A stretch of DNA of 64,000 nucleotides from Trichormus variabilis 0441 (GTDB lineage Bacteria; Cyanobacteriota; Cyanobacteriia; Cyanobacteriales; Nostocaceae), in the NCBI RefSeq assembly GCF_009856605.1, contig NZ_CP047242.1, forward strand, positions 1,796,001 through 1,860,000, in the 5' to 3' direction. The translations under genes and the position numbers were made by a program. Below the pieces are notes generated by a model. That model was not told the DNA's origin and did no database searches. It saw only the letters and a list, made by a program, of their open reading frames with translations. Each line of letters begins with the position of its first letter. The stretch's first letter is position 1. This document shows, piece by piece, positions 16,589 to 26,181 of this stretch.

Positions 16589-17557
16589 ATGGAACAGTTA
16601 TTTTTATTGATTGCTTTAGCGCTCGGTGGTTCTGCCGTTGCGGGATCTGTGAAGGTGATTAATCAAGGTAATGAAGTTTTAGTAGAAAGATTAGGTAGCT
16701 ACCACAAAAAGCTAGGCCCTGGACTAAATCTCGTCCTTCCTTTTATTGATAAAGCCGTCTACAAAGAAACTATCCGCGAAAAGGTTTTAGATATTCCGCC
16801 CCAAAAATGTATTACCCGTGACAACGTAGGGATTGAAGTAGACGCAGTGGTTTACTGGCGGATTGTCGATATGGAAAAGGCTTGGTACAAAGTAGAAAAT
16901 CTCCACTCGGCGATGGTGAACTTGGTACTGACTCAAATTCGCTCGGAAATGGGACAGTTGGAGTTAGATCAAACCTTTACGGCTCGTTCCCAAATTAATG
17001 AACTTTTATTGCGGGATTTGGATATTGCCACTGATCCTTGGGGTGTAAAAGTCACAAGGGTAGAACTGCGAGATATTATTCCTTCGCAAGCTGTACGGGA
17101 ATCGATGGAATTGCAAATGTCAGCAGAACGACGCAGAAGGGCAGCGATTTTAAATTCTGAGGGTGAACGGGAAGCAGCCGTTAACTCTGCCAAAGGTAAA
17201 GCCGAAGCCCAAATATTAGATGCGGAAGCCAGGCAAAAGTCGGTAATATTACAAGCAGAAGCTGAACAAAAAGCGATCGTTCTCAAAGCACAAGCTGAAC
17301 GTCAGCAACAAGTTCTCAGAGCTCAGGCTATTGCCGAATCAGCAGAAATTCTTGCCCAGAAAATCAATTCCAACGGTACTGCTGAACAAGCCCTAGAGGT
17401 GTTATTAGCTTTGGGTTATCTCGATATGGGCGCAACCATCGGTAAGAGCGATAGTAGCAAAGTCATGTTTATGGACCCCCGCGCTATTCCCGCGACTTTA
17501 GAGGGTATTCGCTCGATTGTTTCGGATAGTCAGTCTTCAGTGGTCAATGGTCAATAG
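16589..17557 (+). CDS. SPFH/stomatin family protein (QmcA/paraslipin type)
   Basis: 322 residues from ATG 16589, with GGAGG 6 bases upstream (the TTG two codons earlier is rejected). One N-terminal membrane helix, then the SPFH domain ([31 protein letters not shown] to about residue 165) and an Ala/Glu-rich coiled coil (about 170-245, [16 protein letters not shown]). It forms membrane microdomain scaffolds, often with NfeD, encoded upstream. The last eleven residues ([11 protein letters not shown]) are encoded by heptamer repeat DNA, so the C terminus has been rewritten by a spacer repeat. Confidence 0.9.
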   Translation: MEQLFLLIALALGGSAVAGSVKVINQGNEVLVERLGSYHKKLGPGLNLVLPFIDKAVYKETIREKVLDIPPQKCITRDNVGIEVDAVVYWRIVDMEKAWYKVENLHSAMVNLVLTQIRSEMGQLELDQTFTARSQINELLLRDLDIATDPWGVKVTRVELRDIIPSQAVRESMELQMSAERRRRAAILNSEGEREAAVNSAKGKAEAQILDAEARQKSVILQAEAEQKAIVLKAQAERQQQVLRAQAIAESAEILAQKINSNGTAEQALEVLLALGYLDMGATIGKSDSSKVMFMDPRAIPATLEGIRSIVSDSQSSVVNGQ

Positions 17558-17563
17558 TTGCTG

Positions 17564-17968
17564 CTAGTGACTAATTTCACTCGCGTGATTCATTTGGCAC
17601 TTACCACACAAACCGAAAAACTCCAGAGTGTGGTAGAAAATTTTAAACTTATGGTCAGTTTCTAACTGGTCTTCTAAGTTGTGGACAGGGCATTGATGAA
17701 TAGGAATAGATACACCACATTGCAGGCACGTAAGGTGGTGTTTATCTTGCTGCGCGAGGCTGTAGAGAGCTTCGCCATTGGGTAAAGTCCGTACCTGCAC
17801 CAAGCCTTCTAGTTTTAAGGCTTCCAAGGAACGATAAACTGTTGCTAAGCCCATACTCTGATTGCGATTACGGAGTTCTACATAAATATCCTGGGCAGAA
17901 ATACCTTGTTTAATGGTTTGCAACAGGCTTAAAATGCGCTCTTGACTGCGGGTGCGTATGGCTCTCAT
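17564..17968 (-). CDS. zur: Zinc uptake regulator (Fur family, FurB)
   Basis: 134 residues. N-terminal winged helix to about 75 (RSQERILSLLQTI; GLATVYRSLEALKLEGLV), then the dimerisation/metal domain HHLTCLQCGVSIPIHQCPVHNLED. Two CxxC pairs (C81/C84 and C121/C124) form the structural zinc site. The sequence matches what I remember of Anabaena FurB/Zur, the zinc-responsive repressor that also protects against oxidative stress. It converges closely (6 bases) with the SPFH gene. I did not find a convincing TGATAAT-N-ATTATCA Zur box in this window. Confidence 0.92.
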   Translation of the reverse strand: MRAIRTRSQERILSLLQTIKQGISAQDIYVELRNRNQSMGLATVYRSLEALKLEGLVQVRTLPNGEALYSLAQQDKHHLTCLQCGVSIPIHQCPVHNLEDQLETDHKFKIFYHTLEFFGLCGKCQMNHASEISH

Positions 17969-18026
17969 AGACTATTATTTAAATTTGCCACTGGATTAGA
18001 AGCTGTTACACTGCCTAACTAATAAA

Positions 18027-18080
18027 AACTCTACCCACAAGGGGATAGAGTTTTGTCAGTAGTCAGTGGTCAGTGGCAAA
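18027..18080. repeat. Hairpin with TCAGTGG heptamers
   Basis: AAACTCTACCC pairs imperfectly with GGGATAGAGTTTT, followed by TCAGTAG/TCAGTGG/TCAGTGG heptamers. It lies upstream of zur, so it is not the zur terminator; treated as spacer repeat. Confidence 0.55.
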
Positions 18081-18087
18081 GATATGT

Positions 18088-18177
18088 AAAAACCACCCAT
18101 TAGGGGTTGGGGTATTAGACCAGATCATTTCCACAACTGACAACTGACGACTAACAACTGACATACGCAGTGCAATA
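18088..18177. repeat. Dispersed repeat, family C copy 2
   Basis: Same order of blocks as 7603-7695: a CACCC-N-GGGG hairpin, GGGGTATTA-ACCAGATC, TGACAACTGAC heptamers, CGCA-GCAAT end. Non-coding spacer upstream of purS. Confidence 0.65.
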
Positions 18178-18265
18178 AATTAACTTTAACGTCTCGATTA
18201 ACTTATTTTTACTCAGTTGGAACAGAAAGTTATAGTATAGCGATCGCAGCTTTCAGCAAAACTCC

Positions 18266-18544
18266 GTGCAAACTAAGTATCTAGCCAAAATTTTCGTGAC
18301 ACTTCGTCCTTCCGTTTTAGACCCAGCTGGTGTGGCTGTACAATCTGGCCTCCAGCAAATGGGATACGATAACGTTGATCATGTACGGATTGGTAAGTAC
18401 ATTGAACTCAACATTACTACTTCTGATGAAGCAAAAGCGCGTCAAGACTTAGACCGCATCTGTGACCAAATGTTATCTAATCCAGTAATTGAAAATTACC
18501 GCTTTGATTTGATCGAAGTCGAAACCCAGACCGGAGTATTTTAG
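18266..18544 (+). CDS. purS: Phosphoribosylformylglycinamidine synthase subunit PurS
   Basis: 92 residues with a GTG start. KIFVTLRPSVLDPAGVAVQSGLQQMG and NPVIENYRFDLIE are the PurS fold. The small subunit bridges PurQ and PurL in step 4 of purine synthesis; purL is not in the window. purQ follows 135 bases downstream, the gap being filled by GACAAC-type heptamers. Confidence 0.93.
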   Translation: MQTKYLAKIFVTLRPSVLDPAGVAVQSGLQQMGYDNVDHVRIGKYIELNITTSDEAKARQDLDRICDQMLSNPVIENYRFDLIEVETQTGVF

Positions 18545-18679
18545 GGATCGGGCAATAAGTAAGAAAACAACAATAGCAACTGACAACCGACAACCGACCC
18601 TCCGGGTTCGCCAGTTACTCATGGGGGAAACCCCCAAGACCGTACTGGCTCACAACTGACAACTAACAACTAACTAATC

Positions 18680-19354
18680 ATGAAATTTGGCGTTGTTGTA
18701 TTTCCTGGTTCTAATTGCGATCGCGATGTTGCCTATGTCACTAGAGACCTACTAGGACAGCCAACTCGGATGGTTTGGCATCAAGACACTGATATTGCTG
18801 ATTTGGATGTGGTGATTATTCCCGGTGGATTTAGTTATGGTGACTATTTACGCTGTGGGGCGATCGCTCGGTTCTCCCCTGTGATGCAGCAGGTGGTGGA
18901 ACACGCCCAGAAAGGTAAGTTGGTTTTGGGTATTTGTAATGGTTTTCAGGTCTTAACGGAAGCCGGACTGTTACCCGGTGCATTGGCGAGAAATCGAGAT
19001 TTGCATTTTATTTGCGATCGCGTCCCTCTCACCGTTGAGAGTACCAATAGCCTTTGGACTCAAGCTTACAACCCTGGCGAAGTCATCACTCTGCCAATTG
19101 CCCACGGAGAAGGCAGATTTTATGCTGATGAGGCAACTTTATCTGAGATTGAAGATAATGGGCAGGTGCTGTTCCGTTATGCGGGTGAAAATCCCAACGG
19201 TTCTCTGAATAATATAGCCGGGATTTGCGATCGCCAAGGCAATGTTTTAGGCATGATGCCTCACCCTGAAAGGGCTTCTGACCCTGTGCTTGGTGGTAGC
19301 GATGGATTAAAGTTATTCCAAGGGTTGCTTGAGAAGGTGGTGGCGTTGGCATAA
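18680..19354 (+). CDS. purQ: Phosphoribosylformylglycinamidine synthase, glutaminase subunit PurQ
   Basis: 224 residues, class I glutamine amidotransferase. The nucleophile is C86 in [11 protein letters not shown], and the His/Glu of the triad are in [10 protein letters not shown] near the C terminus. [11 protein letters not shown] at the start and [15 protein letters not shown] are PurQ-specific. It supplies ammonia to PurL. Start ATG 18680 directly follows heptamer repeats; no strong ribosome site is visible. Confidence 0.95.
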   Translation: MKFGVVVFPGSNCDRDVAYVTRDLLGQPTRMVWHQDTDIADLDVVIIPGGFSYGDYLRCGAIARFSPVMQQVVEHAQKGKLVLGICNGFQVLTEAGLLPGALARNRDLHFICDRVPLTVESTNSLWTQAYNPGEVITLPIAHGEGRFYADEATLSEIEDNGQVLFRYAGENPNGSLNNIAGICDRQGNVLGMMPHPERASDPVLGGSDGLKLFQGLLEKVVALA

Positions 19355-19450
19355 TGTTGACCTCCGCACCCATCATAGTTAAACAAGATAGAGGCACAGT
19401 CAGGCTGTGCCTTTCTCCGTTGCTATTAAAGTGCTTATTGTAACTATATA

Positions 19451-21367
19451 ATGTCAATTTCTAATGAAACTAAACAATTTATTCAATGGATACAATCTTT
19501 TGATTATCGTGTTTTAAAAAACAAAGATGATGTCGAGATAAATTTCATTGTACCTATGTTTCGTCATCTCTGTTATCCCAGGACATATTCTACAGGCAAC
19601 TATCCTTTAGATACTCAAAAAATTGAAAGAAATCTAGAAAGTATTTATATATATTTCTCTACTGATGATGTTATTAAACAAAATGCTGAAACAGCTTTAA
19701 TCATTGCTATATATTTGGATCCAAATTCTCATAATTTTTCAGAAGCTATCGAACGCGCCAAGTTTTTTAGTACTTATTTAAAACCTTTATATTTTTTAGT
19801 AACTAATGGCTATCATGTGAGAATTTTTCAGTATTTTATTTACCACAAGGAAGAATTAATTTTTGATAAAAGTGTTGATTCTTTAAAAAATACCCATATA
19901 GCCACAGAATTCCATAATAAGTTCAATTTCAATTTAGTTAAAAATATTGATAAGAACACAGCTAATATTTCCAAATATACACAATATAATCTCATAGAAA
20001 AATCCTTACGACGGTACAATTTGCAGGAAATTGTAGCTAATACTGACTTTAGAACCTCTACTTTTCGAGAAGGCGATCGCCTGACTGTTGTCAAGCCTAA
20101 AGTAGTTATAGAATGTAACCTACCTAAAGCTTTTGGGGAAGGTAATTGTCAAATACAATTTAGCAGCGTTATCTTAAGAGGACTAAAGGTTAGCTTAAAT
20201 CATCAATATATTTTAGGTAACCTCATGACAGGCTTAAATACCCGTCCAGAATGGGGTTGTCGGAGTTTTCTTAAACAATTAGATGATAACGCTTTTGAAG
20301 TTAATCTAGGTCAAACAACAGTTATATTGTCTGACTTAGAAACAGCAGACTTGTGTTTATGTATCGATATAGTTTCCGAAGAATATAAAAAATCAATTGT
20401 TGCTTTTGAAAATGCTTTAGAAACTTGGGATTTTGAATTTACAGAATTTTTAGGTGTGCGTGGAGTTACTCTGTTTTCGGTAGATGCAAAATTATGGCGA
20501 TTAATGCACAATTTTGCCAATGAGTTTAACTATGTACAAGGTAAATCAGAGTGGCATTTATTTCAGCAAGAAGATATTTCCATTCGTGTCAGTCGTGGAA
20601 TTCGGGATCATGCTTTTATCTTACCCAAACCTGTCAATTATTTATCCATATTACCCAATGGTATAATTAACATAGTTTATGAAATCAATGATGTACATTT
20701 ACAATCTTTGGAAAAAGGCGAACTGAATACATGGCAACAAGATATCGGCCCGCGAGGAACTTGGACTGCTAAATATACTCAACAATGGTTGTTAAATCAA
20801 TTTATTCCTAAAGTTATTGACTATTATTCTGACAAATATCCTTTGTCTGAGGAGGAATTATTAAATAATATATTGAGTACCGAAAATAACAGGATTTATA
20901 TTACAGAAATTCATGAGATTCAAGAATTAATTCCTTATCTCCAAGATATACAATCTTGGCTAAATATATATATAGACAATATTTCAACTACCTTATTACG
21001 AGTATATTACAGGGCATTGAATAACTTAGTACGGAATACAGATTCATCAATAGAAGGCATGGATTATATTATCCGTAACTTATCTTTGATGGAGTCTGAC
21101 AATACAAAAGATAGAGTGAAAAGTAATTTCCAGAAATGGAATTTTAAAGATGTAATCTATTATTTAGATGCTCAAGTGGGTAGAATTAATAATTATCAAT
21201 ATGAAAATAGTTTTAAAGCAGTTTTAATTACTCGCATTTTTATCTGGATTATCGAACATGGCAAAATAAGCTGTTCCCAAGCCCAGTTAAATGCTGCAAA
21301 GCAAGCCTTACTACCACTGTGGGAGCAAAGCCGCTTTGAAATGCGCCATGTTTATCCAAATCGTTAA
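19451..21367 (+). CDS. Large orphan protein, N-terminal part weakly like type I restriction HsdR_N domains
   Basis: 638 residues, AT-rich compared with its neighbours. Residues about 20-125 (DDVEINFIVPMFRHLCYPRTY; AIERAKFFSTYLKPLYFLVTNGYHVRIFQ) have the shape of the HsdR N-terminal/PD-(D/E)XK nuclease region, where a TNG-like turn follows the core, but the usual E-x-K is missing (TALIIAIYLDP), so a nuclease activity is doubtful. The rest (about 200-638) has no motif I recognise: no P-loop, helicase motif or membrane helix. It stands alone between purQ and a convergent transporter, with no methylase or specificity partner. Possibly an acquired, degenerate defence-type gene; function unknown. 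Confidence 0.7.
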   Translation: MSISNETKQFIQWIQSFDYRVLKNKDDVEINFIVPMFRHLCYPRTYSTGNYPLDTQKIERNLESIYIYFSTDDVIKQNAETALIIAIYLDPNSHNFSEAIERAKFFSTYLKPLYFLVTNGYHVRIFQYFIYHKEELIFDKSVDSLKNTHIATEFHNKFNFNLVKNIDKNTANISKYTQYNLIEKSLRRYNLQEIVANTDFRTSTFREGDRLTVVKPKVVIECNLPKAFGEGNCQIQFSSVILRGLKVSLNHQYILGNLMTGLNTRPEWGCRSFLKQLDDNAFEVNLGQTTVILSDLETADLCLCIDIVSEEYKKSIVAFENALETWDFEFTEFLGVRGVTLFSVDAKLWRLMHNFANEFNYVQGKSEWHLFQQEDISIRVSRGIRDHAFILPKPVNYLSILPNGIINIVYEINDVHLQSLEKGELNTWQQDIGPRGTWTAKYTQQWLLNQFIPKVIDYYSDKYPLSEEELLNNILSTENNRIYITEIHEIQELIPYLQDIQSWLNIYIDNISTTLLRVYYRALNNLVRNTDSSIEGMDYIIRNLSLMESDNTKDRVKSNFQKWNFKDVIYYLDAQVGRINNYQYENSFKAVLITRIFIWIIEHGKISCSQAQLNAAKQALLPLWEQSRFEMRHVYPNR

Positions 21368-21427
21368 TTTTATTCACCTCTAGAGAAAAGCATATTCCCT
21401 ATAACCCGTTTCCCATAAATGCCCAAG

Positions 21428-22591
21428 TTAAGGTGTAGTTGGTTCGGAAATACTCAGGGTATTTTTGGGATTCTCTTTTTGTACTATGGTTGCGGTTATT
21501 TCTGTAGTATCTGTTACTTCTGTTTCATTATTTACACTAGAGGGACGTAAGGCTGTCAAGGCAGTTTTAATGATTACAGCAGTGGGGACAGCAACAATCA
21601 CTCCCAAAAGTCCCCCAACTCTAGCTCCTGTCAAAACAGATATTAATATCCATACTGGATTTAAGCCAGTAAAATTGCCCAAGATGCGGGGAGCGATTAA
21701 GTTTTCCAGAATTTGCTGGACAATTACCGCCGCAATTAAAACTCTGACTCCCATCGAGAAATCTTGCAGTGCGACTAGTGAAGTAGTAAGAGCAATACCC
21801 ACAGAGCCACCAAATGGTACAAGCGCCATAATGCCAATAGTTAGCCCAAATAACAACCCAAATGGCACCTTCAGCCATAAGAAGGCAGGAATGAGGGCTG
21901 ATGCCATACAAGTAGATAAAATTAATTGGGTAATAAAGAAATTTTGAAAGCTCAAGCGTACTGTTTGCGAGAATGGAGCGCGAAATTTAGTAGGGAGCCA
22001 TTCTACTAAGCTTTGCCAGAGTTCACCGCCATGCTGAAGAAGATAGAAAGTTAACACCATCGTCAACAGAAAATCTAGCAAGCTGGTGAAAGTAACAACG
22101 GCCAGATTGAGGACTTGTCCGGCGATCGCCTGTAGTTGTCCCTTGACGCGATCGTTGATCTGTACTACCAAAGCATCCAGGTTAATCGGCAAACCTACAG
22201 TCTCAGCTTTCTCGTTTAACATCATGAGCTGCGATCGCCCAGAATCAATTAACTCTGGGATACGTGCTACCAGTTGTTGAGCTTGGGTAAGCGCTAGGGG
22301 AAACAAAGTCACACCCAGAGCTAACAAAATTGATAGAGCCAATAAAAACACTAAAATAGCAACTTGCTCTCGCCTCGCGCCGCGATGCGCCATCCAACTA
22401 ACAGGGTAGTTGAGCAGAAATGCTAAAACTGAAGCTCCGACTAAAATGACTATTAAGGAATGGAAGTAATCAAAAATTGCGGAAATTGCCCAACCATTGA
22501 GAACTAATAAAGGAGCGAACAGAGCGATCGCCCCAATTCTCGCTATTGGTGTTAGTGTTTGCCACCAGTTGAGTAGCTTGAGTGTCTGCAT
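21428..22591 (-). CDS. AI-2E family transporter (UPF0118)
   Basis: 387 residues with about eight membrane helices. Family landmarks are an N-terminal helical pair, a central soluble stretch (QQLVARIPELIDSGRSQL ... VQINDRVKGQL), the FTSLLDFLLTMVLTFYLL segment and the C-terminal GLTIGIMALVPFGGSVGIA and LVAPRILGNFTGLNPVWIL-like helices. Members export autoinducer-2 or act as Na+/H+ antiporters; the substrate here is undefined. Divergent from the small membrane gene at 22700. Confidence 0.9.
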   Translation of the reverse strand: MQTLKLLNWWQTLTPIARIGAIALFAPLLVLNGWAISAIFDYFHSLIVILVGASVLAFLLNYPVSWMAHRGARREQVAILVFLLALSILLALGVTLFPLALTQAQQLVARIPELIDSGRSQLMMLNEKAETVGLPINLDALVVQINDRVKGQLQAIAGQVLNLAVVTFTSLLDFLLTMVLTFYLLQHGGELWQSLVEWLPTKFRAPFSQTVRLSFQNFFITQLILSTCMASALIPAFLWLKVPFGLLFGLTIGIMALVPFGGSVGIALTTSLVALQDFSMGVRVLIAAVIVQQILENLIAPRILGNFTGLNPVWILISVLTGARVGGLLGVIVAVPTAVIIKTALTALRPSSVNNETEVTDTTEITATIVQKENPKNTLSISEPTTP

Positions 22592-22699
22592 CTTGAGCCG
22601 ATTGCGGGATAGAACTAAAAAATTCTGTATCTATAGCTTATTATCTCTAACTACATCATTGTCATTCATCCCTCTAGTTTAGGATTTGACGAAAAAACA

Positions 22700-23095
22700 A
22701 TGGAAGACTTTCAATCAAGTCAAAAAATCATGGGGAGCGAGGAAGAGTCAACTATTCCCAAAACACAGCTTATTTTACATCTAGTTCCTGTTATCGGCTT
22801 TTTCCCATCCCTATGGGCCGTTTATCGCTCTCAAGGTAGCCGGGAACAACTAGCTGTGAGTCGTCTGTCTATTACTTTGGCGTTTACTTGGTTGTTGGGG
22901 TATCTCTTGTTGGCTACTGGAGCGGCAACTGCGGAATTTTTCACACTGCGCCTGTTAATCCTGAATGGCTTTTTTACATCTGGTTACTTTTTGGTAAGTA
23001 TCTGGTTAATTTTGCGCCTACTCCAAGGTAAGTCCCATCGTTTACCGGGGTTAAGTCGCTTTGCAGAACAGATGTTTAGCAAATATTTATCTTGA
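22700..23095 (+). CDS. Small membrane protein of unknown function
   Basis: 131 residues with three predicted helices (about 26-42, 57-78, 86-110) joined by a basic loop (YRSQGSREQLAVSRLS) and a basic C terminus. It looks like a conserved cyanobacterial membrane protein; no known domain. It is divergent from the AI-2E transporter with a 108-base shared spacer, so they may share regulation. Confidence 0.7.
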   Translation: MEDFQSSQKIMGSEEESTIPKTQLILHLVPVIGFFPSLWAVYRSQGSREQLAVSRLSITLAFTWLLGYLLLATGAATAEFFTLRLLILNGFFTSGYFLVSIWLILRLLQGKSHRLPGLSRFAEQMFSKYLS

Positions 23096-23362
23096 CTTTC
23101 TCAGATGATTAGGCAGCATTTTTACTTAATGGCTAACAAAATCGCAAATAATTTTCTTATAGGCCTAGTCAAAGGGAACGGACTATTGCCATACTGCAAT
23201 AAATCAATTAAAAAATTGCCACAATGACAAAAAATCCTGCTATAAGTGTTGTGGTTGAAAGCAAAATAAAATGTCAATGTAATTGATTAAAAGTTAGCTA
23301 TTATGGGTTGATTTATCTGCATTATTGTAATTCAGCAAATTTACTTAATTCATCAGTATAGT

Positions 23363-24793
23363 GTGAGGAAGTCTGTGACCATTCAAAGAACTTCAGCAGA
23401 AGGAAATCCATCGTCAAACGCCCCTAACTCCAGTGGCAAAAATTCGCACAATACTAAACCGGGGCGTTGGCTATGGTTTTGGATGGGTATGGGTGGAATT
23501 GCGATGGTATCAGCAACAGCCGGAGCGCTATTAGCTGTTTCGTTAACCAGTACACCATTGCAACAAGCTCAACTCAGCCCCCAGGAAGAAGCAGTCTTTG
23601 ATGGTGATGCCATCTCTGGTAGTGGATTACGTTTCTCTGAGTTAACTCGGCCTGTGAATTTATTAGTCATGGGGATGAGTGTACTACCACCAGATGTGCA
23701 AACTCCCCCTGCTGAAGCCCAAAATCTCCGCTACCTACCCCAAGTCAATTCCTTTGATGGTCTTGCTGATGTCATGCTCATGGTGAAGTTTGACCCAGAG
23801 ACCAAAAAAATTGCTATGCTTTCCATTCCCAGAGATACCCGCACGCGTATAGAAGGGCATGGAGTCAGAAAAATTAATGCCGCTAACGTGGAGGGTGGGC
23901 CTGCTTTAACAGCCACAACTGTTAGTAACCTGTTGGGTGGTGTGGGTATTGACCGCTATATCCGCATTAATGTTTTGGGTGTTGGTAAACTTATTGATGC
24001 TTTGGGCGGAGTGACAGTTTATGTCCCCAAAGATATGAAATATCAAGATCATTCCCAACACTTATACATTAATTTAAAGGCAGGTAAACAGCATCTCAAT
24101 GGCGACCAAGTACTACAATTACTCCGCTTCCGTCATGATGAGCTAGGAGATATTGGCCGGATTCAACGCCAGCAAATGGTAATGCGTGCCTTAATGGATC
24201 AAGCTCTTAACCCTGTAACAGTAGCTCAGTTACCAAAAATTCTCAACGTAGTTAAAGATAATATCGACACCAACTTGACAGTTGAAGAATTAGTGGCGCT
24301 AGTGGGTTTTGGTGTGCGGACTAATCGCACCAATATGCAAATGTTAATGCTTCCCGGACGTTTCAGCGAACCGAATGAGTATAACGCCAGCTATTGGATA
24401 CCAAGTAAAAATGGTATTGCTAAACTGATGGCACAGCACTTTGGTTTGGAATCTCTATCAGAAAACCCGGTAAATGATCCAACATCTGTGCGAGTAGCAA
24501 TTCAAGATAGCACAGGTAGCGATCGCTCTCAACTACGTCCTTTAATCAATGCCTTAGAAAAAGCAGGCTATCGTAACGTTTATGTGGCTAATGCTTGGAC
24601 TGAACCGTTGGAAGTCACTAATATTATTGCCCAGCAAGGTGACGGTAACAGCGCTGAGTCTATTCGCAACGCCTTAGGTTTTGGCGAAGTGCGGGTAGAA
24701 AGCACCGGTAGTCTCAACTCCGATATTAGTATCCAAGTAGGCAAAGATTGGTTACAGCAAAAATCTCTGTCAGAGGATTCTATTAAGTTCTAA
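23363..24793 (+). CDS. LytR-CpsA-Psr (LCP) family cell-wall glycopolymer ligase
   Basis: 476 residues. Short cytoplasmic N terminus, one membrane helix at about 35-57, LCP domain at about 95-290 (LLVMGMSVLPP; DVMLMVKFDPETKKIAMLSIPRDTRTRIEGHG with the conserved Arg pair; KINAANVEGG; GGVTVYVPKDM; QLLRFRHDELGDIGRIQRQQ) and a LytR_C domain at about 370-465. LCP enzymes transfer lipid-linked glycopolymers to peptidoglycan outside the membrane. The start is GTG: either 23363 or, four codons on, 23375, which has AGGA 5 bases upstream and may be the true one. Confidence 0.92.
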   Translation: MRKSVTIQRTSAEGNPSSNAPNSSGKNSHNTKPGRWLWFWMGMGGIAMVSATAGALLAVSLTSTPLQQAQLSPQEEAVFDGDAISGSGLRFSELTRPVNLLVMGMSVLPPDVQTPPAEAQNLRYLPQVNSFDGLADVMLMVKFDPETKKIAMLSIPRDTRTRIEGHGVRKINAANVEGGPALTATTVSNLLGGVGIDRYIRINVLGVGKLIDALGGVTVYVPKDMKYQDHSQHLYINLKAGKQHLNGDQVLQLLRFRHDELGDIGRIQRQQMVMRALMDQALNPVTVAQLPKILNVVKDNIDTNLTVEELVALVGFGVRTNRTNMQMLMLPGRFSEPNEYNASYWIPSKNGIAKLMAQHFGLESLSENPVNDPTSVRVAIQDSTGSDRSQLRPLINALEKAGYRNVYVANAWTEPLEVTNIIAQQGDGNSAESIRNALGFGEVRVESTGSLNSDISIQVGKDWLQQKSLSEDSIKF

Positions 24794-24908
24794 GATCCCG
24801 TCAGGTAGGATCTACGCACCCAGGTTTTCTATTGAGACTGGGTGTAAGGGGTTTAAATATTTACACCCCTATACCCCTATACCCTTGATTTTTCGTTTTG
24901 TCCTTTAT

Positions 24909-25760
24909 TCATAGCAATCCTAAAGCTTTGAGACTGCGCCGAGTAACTTCAATTCGGGCAGCAGCGTCATCATTATTGCGTATATCAATATTGGTGGCAA
25001 AGAAATATACATTATTGTTTTGTTCCAAATATCCAACAAACCAGCCAATATTCGGGGTAACACTTGCCGCCCAGCCTGTCTTTCCTCGCAATATATAATT
25101 TGGAGTACGTTCGTAAATCATGATGTCTTGAACTAGATCCAAAGTACGTTGGGAAAAGGGTAACTCTTTGCGGTGCAGACGTTGTAGAAACTCAATCTGT
25201 TGTTTGGGTGTAATTTGCAAAGGCCCTTCTAGCCAAAATCGGTCAATTTGCTCAGGTGTGCCGATTTGCAGGTTCCCATAGCCGACTTGCTTGATAAATT
25301 TCTCCATCCGTTCATAACCAATTTTTCGAGCTAGTACTTGGTAAAACCATACTGTCGAATTTCTGAATGCTTGGCGTATATTGGTGTCTTGATTCCATGT
25401 GGGGAACTGGCGCTGAATACCGTCCCAAGTCAAAATAGCTACGTCATTGGAAATCACCCCAGTCTCTAAAGCTACGAGAGAGTTAAAAATTTTAAAAGTC
25501 GAGGCGGGAAGGAACGATTGTGAGTTGCGAGCAGTGTTGTGTTCGTAAAATTTTTTGTTGTTGCGATCGTAAATTAGAATAGAACCTTTGATGCCCAGTT
25601 GATTAAATGAACGTCCAAGGTTAACACTCACAGGAATTGCAGGTGTCTGAATTTCCTGGGAGTGTCCTGGCATACCTGGAAAATTGCTAGTTGTTAAAAA
25701 TATCACAAAGGTAGTGATAGCGACGATTATTGCCAGGGAATTTCGTCGATTTTGAGACAT
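24909..25760 (-). CDS. Class D (OXA-type) beta-lactamase-like serine enzyme
   Basis: 283 residues with an N-terminal hydrophobic helix (about 8-24), probably a signal peptide or anchor. All class D landmarks are present: S87-T-F-K90 (active-site Ser and carbamylated Lys), S135-T-V137, Y161-G-N163 and K227-T-G-W230. The length fits OXA enzymes. Chromosomal homologues are known in cyanobacteria and may be true beta-lactamases or related to penicillin-binding sensors. It lies next to an LCP ligase, another periplasmic wall protein, though on the opposite strand. Confidence 0.9.
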   Translation of the reverse strand: MSQNRRNSLAIIVAITTFVIFLTTSNFPGMPGHSQEIQTPAIPVSVNLGRSFNQLGIKGSILIYDRNNKKFYEHNTARNSQSFLPASTFKIFNSLVALETGVISNDVAILTWDGIQRQFPTWNQDTNIRQAFRNSTVWFYQVLARKIGYERMEKFIKQVGYGNLQIGTPEQIDRFWLEGPLQITPKQQIEFLQRLHRKELPFSQRTLDLVQDIMIYERTPNYILRGKTGWAASVTPNIGWFVGYLEQNNNVYFFATNIDIRNNDDAAARIEVTRRSLKALGLL

Positions 25761-25801
25761 AAGGGAACACCAAAAAATAAATTATCCCAAATTGACGGTT
25801 A

Positions 25802-25866
25802 GTAGGGTGCGTCAGTATGAATATTTTTTTGGTGCAGCTAGGTTTTCTCCAACTGACGCACCCTAC
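25802..25866. repeat. Small inverted-repeat element, family B copy 2
   Basis: GTAGGGTGCGTCAGT and ACTGACGCACCCTAC are perfect inverted ends. The flanks are also alike in the 46.5 kb copy (GGGAACACCAAAAAATAAAT on the left; GGGATATTTTT on the right), giving a larger imperfect palindrome of about 130 bases (25762-25890). Confidence 0.8.
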
Positions 25867-25890
25867 CTACTGGGATATTTTTTATCTGGA

Positions 25891-26181
25891 AGCCCAGAAA
25901 TCTATTTCTCTGTTTGGTTGATTAGTCCGTGTGATTTTATAGTTGCTATCTGCTTGTTGACGTTCTCATCACCGTTGATTTATCGAAAAAAGTAATAAAC
26001 ACCCAATATAAATGGGAATACTAAATTTGCTAGTTATCAGTTCAAGGGTTGCTAATAGACTTCTGCCGTTAGTATGCAACGACTCTGTTGAATACTAAAG
26101 TTCTCACTACAAAACTTTAATTATTTACCCTGTTCTACTTACATAACTCCAAATCAAACCTGACGACTTATGAAATAGCTT
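25891..26181. other. Spacer upstream of the histidine kinase gene
   Basis: About 290 bases after repeat B copy 2; together the gene-free stretch from 25761 is 420 bases. No supported gene or clear promoter boxes. Confidence 0.4.

Noticed and set aside
25792..25995. 67-codon frame after the beta-lactamase gene
   Set aside because: It is the translation of repeat family B and its flank.
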